From Trichomonas vaginalis G3 (taxonomy: Eukaryota > Parabasalia > Trichomonadida > Trichomonadidae), in NCBI RefSeq assembly GCF_026262505.1, contig NC_067206.1, positions 30,395,896 through 30,459,895 of the forward strand: DNA of 64,000 nt. The letters run 5' to 3'. The notes beneath the pieces were generated by a model. The model searched no databases, had not been told where the DNA came from, and worked only from the letters and a program-made list of their open reading frames with translations. The first letter of the stretch is position 1. The number at the start of each line of letters is the position of its first letter. The position numbers and the translations under genes were made by a program. Below are positions 24,120 through 34,430 of this stretch, piece by piece.

Positions 24120-26477
24120 TCAGGTCTCGCCGCTTCGGTCTGAAAGACCTTCAGGACTCAAAGAGTCCGTTAGCGGCTCATTTACAGGTATTTCATCATC
24201 AGTAAATGATTCCTCATTATCGTTTGGTTCAACCTGTTTATATAATCCTTTCATTTCTTCTTTCAAAACATAATACCATGTTTGTTTACCGTCTATTCTT
24301 CTATGTTTCCTATCACATTTATCCTTAATACTCATTTGAAAGTTTTTGTCTTTCATGACTGAAGGTTTACAGAATAGAGCATTTTCACACGTCATACCTG
24401 CACACAATTCATCATAATGTGTATTTATCCATACATCTAAAGGATTTGATGATAATTCAATTAAATCTTGTTTGGCTTCAGTCATCGGTATGATTCGTAC
24501 ATTAAATGATGAAAGGTCATATTGCATAAAATACGTCAGTAAATTATCATAAAATTCCTTTGTGCATGAATCCATTAAATTCTTGAAGTAATCAAATTGA
24601 CCCTTGAATTTACCATTAACTCTTAAAACTACGTATCTTCTGTCTCCAACTTCAATTTTGACAGGGTAAACGTTGTTAGTTACGAAAATGAAGTTTGCAA
24701 CGTTCTGTGCTGTTCTTCTGGGTTGATTCTTTTCATTAATTCTTATCTCATTATCCGTAATAATTGATTTCAAAGCGTTGAAGTTTGCGAGTCTGTCTTC
24801 ACCTACATTCTTGAGTTCATTAAGTACAAGAAACATTTTATTTTCAACTACTGAGTTGAAATTACCCGTTAGCTCACTTATTTCAGTAATGTTTTTACAT
24901 GAATAACCAGCGAGGAGTTCAGAAATAATGTCTGTAAATCTGTTTTTACCTGTTCCCTGAAGTCCTTTCAAAATAATTGCTGTTTCATTCTTGATTCCTG
25001 GATGTTGAATCATTGATGCAATCCAGCCGAGAAGGTATTTATACACTTCATCGTTATTATCACAAATGGCTTCTTTAATGAAATTCATAAACATCTCAAT
25101 TTTTGAGTAATCAGGCTTTTCAAGAATGTTGTATTTATAACCATGAAACGTTGAGAAAACATGGGGGAATCAGATTTAAAGCAAACACCCTTAACGGTTA
25201 ATGAGGATAATTGATTTAGTAGTACATCCCATGCTGTTATGGTTTTACCTTCTTCTTTAAATAATTTAATCATTTTAAGTGACTCTTTCATGTTTGATTG
25301 AAGAACAAATGATATTTGATTCATTTTGTCGTGTATGTTGTAATCTTTCTGAATGAAATATTTATTTCCACAATCTACAAAACGGATTACACGTGATAAA
25401 TCCTCAATTACTTCAGAACTGTTTTTATACTGATGATTTTCAGCCTTGCGTCTAATATCTGTTATCAAAAACGAGTCGTCAAGTTTGATATCAAATGTTA
25501 TTTTTGGCTTACGTAATAAAGGTAAAACATATTCATCATAATATTCCTTTTGATATAGTTTTAGAATCTTCACCAAAACAAATGGAGAAGTCATTAAATG
25601 TGCATATCTATTACGTGCTTTTTCAAAATTACTTTTTGCATTTTCAGTTAAATTGCAGAAGTTATAAACGTTATCGTATGCTTCATTAATTAAATGATTA
25701 GGTAACGAATTAATAGCTTGAAACAGTGTGAATAATGTAACTTCTTTTTCTAAATTCATGTTTCCACCGTCATTATGTACTTCAAAATCACAGATGCCAT
25801 CAACTATGCTTTGAGCTAGTTTATCATCAATGTTTACATCTTTGTTTTCATTCATTATACTCTTTATTTCTTCATTCTTCTGTTCAACTCTTACCTTAAT
25901 ATTCAAATCATTTAATATATCGTTTACTGTTCTAGTTAATGTTGAATCATAACTTCCACGAATGAATGAGTATGTTTTGATTGGTTCTGTTGCATTCTTG
26001 CGAACTCTTGAATCAGCCATAACCACTAATGAACGCTTTGAATCATCCATTGAAGTCATTATATCAATATCATAATCATTGCAGGAATAACATTTAATCA
26101 TTCTGTTCGAGGTTGAATAGAAGAAATTAGTGTTGCAATAAATGTGAAGACCTCCTGAAGCGGTTTTAACGATAACATCTTTATCCGAAAGTTTTGATAA
26201 AATGTCTTTTCTAACTGTTTCTTTAAGTTCATCATTGTATGATTTATTGATATCAACATCTATAATCGTTAAATTTGAATTTTATTTACTAATAAAGCCA
26301 TACCAGTTTTCCTTCCTCTTCCTCCATCATGTTTGAGGTAGTTATGTAAATCAATCTTGTTTTCACCAATTCTTTCGTTGAGGGTTTTAGTTTCTGCCAC
26401 AACTAATTCCTCAGCTAATGAATCAATGATTTTTCATCAGAAACGATATAGTTGCTGTTGTTGTTTGTTGCTGTCAT
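24120..26477 (-). pseudogene. PrimPol - SF3 helicase (B right)
   Basis: Mirror copy of 19290-21650. Both the primase part (25085-26101 open) and the helicase part with GLQGTGKN (24120-25094 open) are recognisable. The mini-hairpin cluster at its 3' end is also present. Broken, about three breaks; the left-arm copy is the intact one. Confidence 0.85.
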
Positions 26478-26504
26478 TTATATAGGAATAAAAAAATAAA
26501 AACA

Positions 26505-27400
26505 ATTAATAACTACCTTCCTGCTGTGTTGTTGTCAAAATGTCAGTTGTCACCATTTTTAAAAGAAGTTAAATGACCTGGTAGCACATGGTAGCATGGT
26601 AGCAGTGAAAACATTAACGTAAACATAAACGTAAACATTAACGTAAACATAAACGTAAACATTAACGTAAACATTAACGTAAACATTAACGTAAACATAA
26701 ACGTAAACATTAACGTAAACATTAACGTAAACATTTAAACGTAAACATTAACGTAAACATAAACGTAAACATAAACGTAAACATTAACGTAAACATAAAC
26801 GTAAACATTAACGATAAAATTTATTTCCTGGACTGTTGTCAAAATGTCAGTTGTCACCATTTTTAAAAGAAGTTAAATGACCTGGTAGCACATGGTAGCA
26901 TGGTAGCACCTCCAGTTCTTCAAAAAATAATTCATAACTACCTTCCTCCTGTGTTGTTGTCAAAATGTCAGTTGTCACCATTTTTAAAAGAAGTTAAATG
27001 ACCTGGTAGCACATGGTAGCATGGTAGCACCTCCAGTTCTTCAAAAAATAATTCATAACTACCTTCCTCCTGAACTGTTGTCAAAATGTCAGTTGTCACC
27101 ATTTTTAAAAGAAGTTAAATGACCTGGTAGCACATGGTAGCATGGTAGCACCTCCAGTTCTTCAAAAAATAATTCATAACTACCTTTCCTCCTGAACTGT
27201 TGTCAAAATGTCAGTTGTCACCATTTTTAAAAGAAGTTAAATGACCTGGTAGCACATGGTAGCATGGGTAGCACCTCCAGTTCTTCAAAAAATAATTCAT
27301 AACTACCTTCCTCCTGAACTGTTGTCAAAATGTCAGTTGTCATCATTTTTCAGAGAAGTTAAATGACCTGGTAGCACATGGTAGCATCATGCATGTAGCA
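26505..27400 (-). repeat. 121-bp repeats and 12-bp array (B right)
   Basis: Mirror of 18366-19258. The 12-bp AAACATWAACGT array is at about 26608-26818 and has a slightly different unit count. The 121-bp units follow with the same period apart from small length changes. Confidence 0.85.
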
Positions 27401-27668
27401 GTGAAAACATTAACGTTTAAGTTCGACAAAGCATGTACGATGAAATCATGACAAAACATGTACGCTCATTACGATGAAGAAATCATGACAAAACATGTAC
27501 GATGAAGAAGTTTCGACACATTCATTTACGCTCATGTTTGACAAAGTCATTTACGATGAAGAAGTCATTTACGATGAGGTCATAACAAAACATTTATGTT
27601 ATACAGTAATGTTAGTCATGAATGTTTGTCCTACGTGTTGGCGTTAGTGTTGAAAAATAATGTTTGTC

Positions 27669-28250
27669 CTACATGAAGCCGTACAAGCGTTTGAATTTGT
27701 TTATGCATAAGATTACTCTCTTGTTTTCTGTATCTATCATACAAACATAAGCAGCACCTGTTTTTGTAAAGTTTATATGAAGTTTTCGATAGTTAAGACC
27801 TGTATAATAATAGAATGCGTCCTCATTCTCAACATAGTAGTAGAACTCAAACGAATGCTTACCATAATATGTTATTTCAACAGCTTCGTCAGATATTTCA
27901 TCAACGAACTCATAAACTATATCGCCATACTTGCTTTTATTTCTATTGTTTTCAGATTTAGAACACCAACGAAGGTTTGAGATTCTGTTGTCGTCTCTTT
28001 GATGGTTTATATGGTCCACACACGGTAAATTGTTCGGATTGGAAATAAAATGAGTAGCTATGAGAACATGTTTTTGGTACTTTTTGAGGTTTAATGTTAC
28101 ACAAATATAACCTGTTCCTCTGTTATATTCATGTATAATTCTCTTGGTTTCTTTCTTCCTTATTTCAAAAGGCTCAGAACAGTGAATTTCATACTCTTCA
28201 TCTTGTAAACATTCTTTCCATACATCTTGACCAACAAGTTCAGCGTACAT
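27669..28250 (-). CDS. HNH endonuclease, homing type (B right)
   Basis: Mirror of 17515-18096 with one visible amino-acid change (EITYYGK for EITDYGK). The HNH core VDHINHQRDDNRISNLRW is intact. Looks whole. Confidence 0.85.
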   Translation of the reverse strand: MYAELVGQDVWKECLQDEEYEIHCSEPFEIRKKETKRIIHEYNRGTGYICVTLNLKKYQKHVLIATHFISNPNNLPCVDHINHQRDDNRISNLRWCSKSENNRNKSKYGDIVYEFVDEISDEAVEITYYGKHSFEFYYYVENEDAFYYYTGLNYRKLHINFTKTGAAYVCMIDTENKRVILCINKFKRLYGFM

Positions 28251-28404
28251 CTGTCTTTACATACAAAATAAAAAATAAATAAAAATAAAACTAACGTTAT
28301 TTTTAAATTTTGTGAAAACTCAACGGTTTGACACCTGCCATACGTCATTTTACTCAGTAATGAGGATGAAGAGCTTTATTCGTAAGTTGAAGTTCTGAGG
28401 TCAT

Positions 28405-28429
28405 GGGCTTCGCCCTTGCCGCTAGCGGC
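28405..28429. repeat. Double mini-hairpin (B right)
   Basis: GGGCTTCGCCC (28405-28415) and GCCGCTAGCGGC (28418-28429), mirror of 17336-17360. Confidence 0.8.
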
Positions 28430-28483
28430 TTATTTTTGTCAGCAATGAGGTCATTCGTGATAAAAATAAAGCTAGCGTAGATT

Positions 28484-29340
28484 TTACAATACTGCGATGG
28501 TAGAGTTTAAGAGTTGTGCTTCAATGTAGAGACAGTCCTTATGGTCTGGAGCAAGAACACCGGACATTTATGGTCATGAGTGGAGAACATGTCTATCCAA
28601 AACTCACGATTGAAGCCAGTTAATTTATAGTATTTAGGGTTAGGAAGTGGTGAAGTTCTTGTATGACCAATGAACTCATTTTCAACTCCTTTACTTAAGT
28701 TTGAATATAATATAGCTTGCTTTCTATCCCAAATGCCAGGTGTTACAATCTTTGAAAATTCATTTTTCCTCGGAAGCATTGCATCATAATTGAAAACATT
28801 CTTAAAATCATCACTTGGTTCGGAGATTTGAAACCTTATACGTAATGGATTTTTTTTCTCTTTAGCGACTTCATTGAATGGTGAGAATACAATGAATTGA
28901 CAGTCATGAGTTCCATCTTCATTTTCATTAAATTCATAATGAAAGTCTATAAGTTGTGGCTGACTACCTTCTTCTTTCAGTTGTGCAAGAAACTCACGTA
29001 AAGGCTGTAAAGTTTGTACTTCAATGTTGAACTTTTTCTCGAACATCTCATTAAATGAAATCATACATTGTTGCAATGTTGTATCGTCTTTAAAGTATTT
29101 GTATATGTGAATGTTTTGGGCGCTTAAAGACTGTTCGTCATTTTCTATCTCGACTTGAAGTATAAAGTCAACCTTTCTGAAAGCACGTGTTATATACATA
29201 GATGTTATGCCAATGTACTTCTCTTCATTTATGTTCACAATCCAGTCTGTTGGAAACTTAAACGTTACTCTGTTCCCCTTTATTTTGACGTCAGGGTTTT
29301 CACTACTGAACGCAACAGATAAAGGTATTTGTCTATACAT
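28484..29340 (-). pseudogene. Penton-like minor capsid protein, type B (right arm)
   Basis: Mirror of 16424-17281, with FKFPTDW and KYIGI near the start. Very similar along its length. About one break. Confidence 0.6.
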
Positions 29341-29364
29341 TTAATTCGGATAAAAATAAACCAT

Positions 29365-29637
29365 TTACTCTTTCTTTGCTTCAGCTTCTTTAGCTTTTTG
29401 TTCTTCCTTTGCTTCAGCTTCTTCTCTAGCTTTCTTCGCCAGCAAACGTGGGTTCTTTTGTCTTCCAGCAGCTAATGCAGCAAGTTGTTTTTCACTAAGT
29501 TTTCTCTTTGGTCTCTCTGGCTTTTGTTCTTGTTTTTGTTCCTTCAGTTCGGATAAAATTTGCTCGCGAATTTCTTTCTTCAATGCTTCAACATCTATGA
29601 CACCTTGGGTCTTGTCCGTAGGGCTTGTCTGAGTCAT
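29365..29637 (-). CDS. 90-aa Lys/Ala/Glu-rich basic protein (B right)
   Basis: Mirror of 16127-16399 with one change (AREEAEAKEE for AREEAKAKEE). Looks whole. Confidence 0.6.
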   Translation of the reverse strand: MTQTSPTDKTQGVIDVEALKKEIREQILSELKEQKQEQKPERPKRKLSEKQLAALAAGRQKNPRLLAKKAREEAEAKEEQKAKEAEAKKE

Positions 29638-29682
29638 TTGACTGTAGATAAAAAACTAAATTAAAACTTTAACCGATGTAAA

Positions 29683-30117
29683 ATGAGCTTGTCAAAATCA
29701 GAGCGAGAGTCTATTATATTAAATGACGCAAGAGGAATACAACATCCTTTCTATTATGTAAGTCAGAGTAAAGATGGTAAAATATACGTAAGAAAAAGAA
29801 AGGTTCCATTAGCGAATGCAGAGAGCGACAACATTAAGGTGCATGGCAAGGGTGAAGTCCACGAAGCCCATATAAAACCTTCTGTTCAAACTGAAAAGTC
29901 AATAGAACAAGAAGAAAAGAAGCCAGATGTTCTTTCAATAACGAACCAAGAGCTTATTGCAAAGTTCGTGAATTTCATTGAAAAGCAAACCGAGTCAAAG
30001 AACCCTGACCCGCCAGTGAAAGAAGTTGAGACAAAAGAGAATGTACAGTTCATTGAAAATGTCAAGAAACAACTTCCACCACGAATGCCAAGAAGAAGAG
30101 TGAGAATAATGAAGTAA
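29683..30117 (+). CDS. 145-aa-type KDG-domain basic protein (B right)
   Basis: Mirror of 15644-16081 with the FYYVSQSKDGKIYVRKRK motif. It ends RRVRIMK in place of RRVRIMSK. Looks whole. Confidence 0.65.
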   Translation: MSLSKSERESIILNDARGIQHPFYYVSQSKDGKIYVRKRKVPLANAESDNIKVHGKGEVHEAHIKPSVQTEKSIEQEEKKPDVLSITNQELIAKFVNFIEKQTESKNPDPPVKEVETKENVQFIENVKKQLPPRMPRRRVRIMK

Positions 30118-30144
30118 ATAGATATTTTTATCTGAAGTAAATAC

Positions 30145-31722
30145 ATGCAGAACGAACAGCTAAACGAATTTACTCCAGCAGAGCATATTCATCAGATTCG
30201 CTCATATTTCGATATCATAGACAATGCAGTTCAAATTGGTGACACTAATAGAAAATATTCTGACGCAAAGATTCCATCACAACCTGGAACTGCTAAAGAT
30301 AACACATGGGTAACATTCAATCTCTCACCTCCTGGTGAAAATATGTTGGACCTTTACAATACATTCATTACGTATAAAATGGAAGGTCAATTTATTGTAG
30401 ATAAAGAAATTGGTTCAGGTTCCAATAAAACAAACCCACCAGGATTTTGGATTGGTTTCGATGACGCTTTCTATGCAGTTGCTGGATATCAAATCCTTGC
30501 AAATGGTCGTATCGTATATTCTCAAGACAACGCAAGAGAAGAAGCATATATAACTTCAAACTCACAAACTACCGAACAAATAAAGAAAGTAGATGTTTTC
30601 TCAAAGACTCGACATGAAGATGTATGGAGTCATTCGGGAACATGCAGAACAGGACAAATTGTTAGTGGTCCAATTACAGCAGGAAAATCATTTGATTTTA
30701 AGCTTCGTTTAAGAATTCCTGTTAGAAGATTCCTTCCATTAGAAGCTATTCGATTTATTCCAGCTTTGCAGGAAACATTCAGCTTAAAGTAAAGTTCAGT
30801 AGCGACGCCTTACAATGCACATCTATATCTGTAAATGATATCATTGCTTTCAATCCAACTCTTAAAGTTGCATTTGCTTCAGATTCAAATCCACCGACAA
30901 ATAAATTTGTTCCATGGAATGAACCATTCACTATGATAACGAAGGCAGTAGAAGCTAGTGGAACAGTTACTATTACAACTGTAAACCAGCAACTATTTCG
31001 AACAAAGATGGATTTTAATGAATGTTTCATTCATCCAAAGTCATTCTCTTTAGACCCTAACATTTATACAGAACTTGTAGAACATTATACAAACGAGGCT
31101 TTATGTTTTCCTGTTAAAGTTATGGATTGGATTCCTATGGACGGTTCATTCTCAAAGAATACAGATAGTTCAAGTGCAACATTTACAGCAGCTTATACGC
31201 CTATTAATGTTAAAAGTATTTGGGCACTATTTAGAAAGAAAGACAACTATTATGTTAATTTTGAGAACCCTAAGTTTAAATATCTTCAGCTTTCCATGGG
31301 AGCTTATGGAAATATGCCTGCAGAACCTGAAAAATCATATGGACCTGTATTTTATGAAATGGTTGCGAACGCCTGCAATACAAACAATGATATGATAGGA
31401 TTTAATGAAGATGTTATGAGGTCATTGGTGGATGATGGTAGTGTGGAACATAAATGGGATAGCTATGACAACACACATTTCTTATGTGGTTTTCCAACAG
31501 AAGTGGACTTTTGCTTCCAGCAAGGTCAAACATCTACTGCTCCAATAACATACAAATTGTCTGTTAAAGGACCTATTGAACTAGCAACTGAAAACGTACC
31601 AAAGCCACTTATTGGATTTATGAGGGATTGTTGCTTTGCCATTCAGGTGCGTGCTAATGGCATCCCCATAATAAGATTAGATGACTATAACTTAGCACGG
31701 ACGACAGTGAGGAATAAAGGAT
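30145..31722 (+). pseudogene. mcp: Major capsid protein, double jelly-roll type (B right)
   Basis: Mirror of 14047-15620. The N-terminal part is open together with the first barrel (30145-30792), and the second barrel is open at 30933-31724. Leader TTTTTATCTGAAGTAAATAC. Broken, about two breaks. Confidence 0.75.
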
Positions 31723-31747
31723 GAACATTTATTTTTAAAGCTTATAA

Positions 31748-32188
31748 ATGAGTTCTTCATCAAGCTCTCGTGAACCTTCACCATCTATGAAACAAACTTT
31801 ACCAAACGATTATGGAGCACCTATTGAATATTTCTTACGAGCTGCACAATGGCAAAGAGCAGTCTCACCAATGTTAGGTGTTCCACCAGCTCCTGTCAAA
31901 AATAGCATTTGGTCAAGTCCTTATATAAAATATGGTCTCCCACTAGGTTTGCTAGCTACAGCAGGAGCAGTAATGATGTTGAAAAGAAATAAAGCAAATG
32001 TTATAAATAATACTGAAGTAGCTGAATTTGAACAAACTCCGACACCATCACAAACAACACCTTCAATGACTCCTGAACCTATGAAAGTACAAACTCCTGT
32101 TCAAAAGTCAACTCCTAAACCGACTCCAACATTTAAACCAGAACCTACTCCTCAAATAAATCGTAAAACTCCTGCGTTTCCTTACTGA
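31748..32188 (+). CDS. 146-aa membrane protein with Pro/Thr-rich tail (B right)
   Basis: Open copy of the 13577-14016 gene. A Ser-rich start (MSSSSSSREPSPSMK) and helix EYFLRAAQWQRAV are followed by one transmembrane segment at about 56-77 and a tail with about ten PTP/KPxP motifs ending INRKTPAFPY. It follows MCP in the same direction by about 25 bp, so probably one transcription unit of virion proteins. Function inferred only from position and the membrane helix. Confidence 0.65.
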   Translation: MSSSSSSREPSPSMKQTLPNDYGAPIEYFLRAAQWQRAVSPMLGVPPAPVKNSIWSSPYIKYGLPLGLLATAGAVMMLKRNKANVINNTEVAEFEQTPTPSQTTPSMTPEPMKVQTPVQKSTPKPTPTFKPEPTPQINRKTPAFPY

Positions 32189-32236
32189 AAAAATAACGTT
32201 ATTTTTATTTAATATTAAAATTTTTATTTGATTGAA

Positions 32237-32473
32237 ATGACGACTAAAGTCACTGAAGCAATGAAACAAAAATTTTTGGTAGAATAGATTAAATCAGGAG
32301 CGGTTCCAGAAGGTTTTTACGTTCATACTATGAAGGATGGTAGAGTTCAGTTTAGAAAGATAAAGCAACCATTAGATAGAGAAGGTATATTAAGGAAGAT
32401 TAAACTTCATGAGGACAACATTGCTGAACTTAGGAAGAAGTTAGAAGAGTTGGAGAAAGGAAGAGAGTTATAA
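32237..32473 (+). pseudogene. 78-aa KDG-domain coiled-coil protein (B right)
   Basis: Mirror of 13292-13528 with the same FYVHTMKDGRVQFRK motif and coiled coil. About one break. Confidence 0.6.
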
Positions 32474-32490
32474 AACAATGAATTCAAGTG

Positions 32491-32537
32491 GGTGAAAAAA
32501 GAGGTGAAAAAAGAGGTGAGATTTCACCACTTCACCT
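32491..32537 (+). repeat. Conserved GGTGA palindromic element, copy 5
   Basis: Mirror of 13230-13277, between the 78-aa gene and the terminal gene. Confidence 0.8.
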
Positions 32538-32625
32538 AAATTTATTTTTGCGCTATGTTTTCATACGTGTGAGGGTGGTGATATCATTTATTTTTTATTT
32601 TATTTTTTATTTTATTTTTATATAA

Positions 32626-32952
32626 ATGACGAAAACTATTGAGATAACAAACTACAACGGTCATGAGTTCAAGAACTTGTTCTTCGTTCCTCGTGAAAAT
32701 ACATTCTATCAGATACGAGGGAGAAAGGGTAAAGTTAGTTTGAGCGTTTATGAAGGAATGAAGAATGGAAAGTTTATACAAGCATATGATACAAACGGTA
32801 AACGTGTTTCATTAGCTTTGTCAAAACTTACTAACATTTATTTTGACAGTGATTTTGACTCTGACGATTGGAGCGACAGCAGCGATACTGAAGAATATGA
32901 ACTATTGTGTGAAGCACAGCAATGGGAAGCGCTGCAATACTTTTGTAAGTGA
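32626..32952 (+). CDS. Terminal-repeat gene, 108-aa protein (B right)
   Basis: Homologue of 12822-13142. The acidic tail is DSDDWSDSSDTEEYELL, identical in type to C2 and C3 and different from the left end of B. The end AQQWEALQYFCK is shared by both ends. Looks whole. Confidence 0.65.
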   Translation: MTKTIEITNYNGHEFKNLFFVPRENTFYQIRGRKGKVSLSVYEGMKNGKFIQAYDTNGKRVSLALSKLTNIYFDSDFDSDDWSDSSDTEEYELLCEAQQWEALQYFCK

Positions 32953-33133
32953 GAACGTTTATTTTTACAGTAGTAAGGTGAAGTGGTTGGCGGCTTTATA
33001 AATATTTAAGGTTAAGTTGGTGTTGTCGTTTGTGTTGTAAAATATACGTTAACGGTTTTGTAAAGTGTCAAATTCACAAGTATTGCGTACGGAGGAACGC
33101 AGTGCCTCCATACACGAGACTTGTATACTAACT

Positions 33134-33298
33134 TATACAAACCCTGAAGTGGGATATAAACAACTTTATGCAGATGACGCGAACACAGGAGTTGACCCAG
33201 AATATGTTTTCTACCAGAGGAGAAATAGAATGTATGAGCTCCAGTTAAAGAATGCAATGGAACTCAGAAGGAAACGTAAGAGACTAGGTGGACATTAG
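33134..33298 (+). pseudogene. 120-aa protein gene of A2, 3' part after element B
   Basis: Begins at the second TATAC target copy and continues with NPEVGYKQLYADDANTG to RKRKRLGGH, as in 7145-7507. Its 5' part is at 12412-12614. Confidence 0.85.
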
Positions 33299-33316
33299 AT
33301 TTTTACATATAGTAAA

Positions 33317-33559
33317 ATGGGTTTCTTCAGTAGTATTGGAAACTTCTTTCGAAATGTTGGAAGAGGTATATGGAATGGAATAAAAACCGTAGGAAGAGGA
33401 ATTTGGAACGGAGTCAAAAATATTGGTAAAAGAGTAGGTCAGTTCGTTGGTATTATACCTAAAGACCCTGAACCAGAAGAACAAGCTCCTGTTATACAAC
33501 AGCCTGAACCTGCACCACAGTCTAGTTGGCAACCAAATCCAACACCTCAACCGTATTAA
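33317..33559 (+). CDS. 80-aa Gly/Trp amphipathic protein (A2)
   Basis: MGFFSSIGNFFRNVGRGIWNG is followed by two further GIWNGxK repeats, a short basic link (KNIGKRVGQFVG), an acidic/Pro segment (DPEPEEQ) and a Pro/Gln tail ending PTPQPY. The N-terminal 40 residues form an amphipathic helix with Trp/Phe on one face, as in adenovirus pVI after maturation. Membrane disruption during entry is a plausible role; not demonstrated. The leader TTTTTACATATAGTAAA precedes the ATG. It is convergent with the penton-like gene, with only 4 bp between their ends. Looks whole. Confidence 0.6.
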   Translation: MGFFSSIGNFFRNVGRGIWNGIKTVGRGIWNGVKNIGKRVGQFVGIIPKDPEPEEQAPVIQQPEPAPQSSWQPNPTPQPY

Positions 33560-33563
33560 AAAA

Positions 33564-34412
33564 TTATATTTTTACCGTTCGATAGTAGTTGTATATGAAA
33601 CTAAGTTCTAAGTAAAACGCGTGGTATAATGGAACTATTCTCTTTCTTCCATCTGTTGTAAACCATACTTGAAAGTCTGAAATACTTCCACTCGGTGGTT
33701 CATATAGCTTTGTAGGTTTTTCGTAAAAGTCATTTGCCAAGCATAAAAAAGAGTTTTGGGCGCCAGAAAATGAAGCATGAACTATAATAGCATCTGAGTC
33801 GAAAACATTTTCATATGTTCCATTAGGGTTTTCGACTTCATAAAAGTCCGGGTGTACTGGATATTCTGCAGGCTGATTTAACATCCTCAGAAACCTATAC
33901 CATGCCAAGTTGTTATATTTTGTAGAAATATAAACGTCTTCTCCAAGGTCTTCTATTCTATTGATTTTAACAGTTGCATTTTTCCTGTCATATATAATAT
34001 CGAGATGGTACTCTCCTTCGTCAATGTTGTACTGTTTTGCATATTCGAGATAGATATCGTTTATTTTTTCTTGAAAAGCTTGAAGAGTTGTTTCTAAGTT
34101 TACAAGCAAATTCACTTGTAAAAGTTTTCCCTGTTCAAATTTCTCATACGTACGTTTCTCTTTGTTATAGTATCGAATTTCAAAAGCGACCGTAAATGGG
34201 AAACCATGTATGGCTTCTGAAATGAATTTCATTCTACGAAAGCCAATAGCTTTTGTGACAGATGGGTCTCTTAGCCATCTTAATGGGTAGTCAAAACGAT
34301 AGCCTTCATGCTTTACGGTCTCTGTCTCAAACTTTTGACCGACATTCGTAAAAAGTTCATCTAATGGTTTAGTTGTAGCAACTCTAGAATTTTCTTTTTC
34401 TATTGAAAGCAT
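33564..34412 (-). CDS. Penton-like minor capsid protein, type A (A2)
   Basis: 282 aa, open. YRFDYPLRW at about 38-46 and KAIGF at 54-58 carry the shared spacing. The long middle (EKINDIYLEYAKQYNIDEGEYHLDIIYD) and the C-terminal half (VENPNGTYENVFDSDAIIVHASFSGAQNSF, KLYEPPSGSISDFQVWF) look like beta sandwich sequence. Divergent from the fibre gene over an 18-bp promoter, suggesting coordinated production of vertex and spike. Name is inference. Looks whole. Confidence 0.62.
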   Translation of the reverse strand: MLSIEKENSRVATTKPLDELFTNVGQKFETETVKHEGYRFDYPLRWLRDPSVTKAIGFRRMKFISEAIHGFPFTVAFEIRYYNKEKRTYEKFEQGKLLQVNLLVNLETTLQAFQEKINDIYLEYAKQYNIDEGEYHLDIIYDRKNATVKINRIEDLGEDVYISTKYNNLAWYRFLRMLNQPAEYPVHPDFYEVENPNGTYENVFDSDAIIVHASFSGAQNSFLCLANDFYEKPTKLYEPPSGSISDFQVWFTTDGRKRIVPLYHAFYLELSFIYNYYRTVKI

Positions 34413-34430
34413 ATTTTATCTAGAATAAAA
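34413..34430. promoter_or_regulatory. 18-bp bidirectional promoter with TCTAGA core (A2)
   Basis: ATTTTATCTAGAATAAAA lies between the penton-like start (34412, minus) and the fibre start (34431, plus). Same as 6021-6038 in A1. Confidence 0.65.

Larger units (their letters stand above)
12615..33133. mobile_element. Element B, 20.5-kb palindromic Polinton-like element (capsid + PrimPol + KilA-N)
   Basis: The ends read AGTTAGTAT...ATACTAACT and are flanked by TATAC (or TTATAC if six bases) on both sides, absent as a duplicate in the empty site at about 7310. Genes in each arm: terminal 106-108-aa protein, 78-aa, membrane protein, major capsid protein, 145-aa, 90-aa, penton-like, HNH, PrimPol-SF3, tRNA-like. 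The unique centre (22378-23395) holds KilA-N. No PolB or integrase is visible. The left arm looks nearly whole (about two breaks) and the right arm has about eight. Insertion is younger than A2; the arm duplication is very recent judging from near identity. Confidence 0.85.
23396..33133 (-). repeat. Right arm of the element B palindrome
   Basis: Inverted copy of 12615-22377. The mirror begins at TTCAAAGCTTCCACGAG and continues to the AGTTAG terminus. Compared with the left arm it holds more small differences in genes. Confidence 0.9.

Noticed and set aside
30779-31030. Minus-strand frame inside the capsid gene (and mirror 14735-14986)
   Set aside because: Shadow of the capsid coding sequence in the opposite strand, conserved only because the arms are duplicates.
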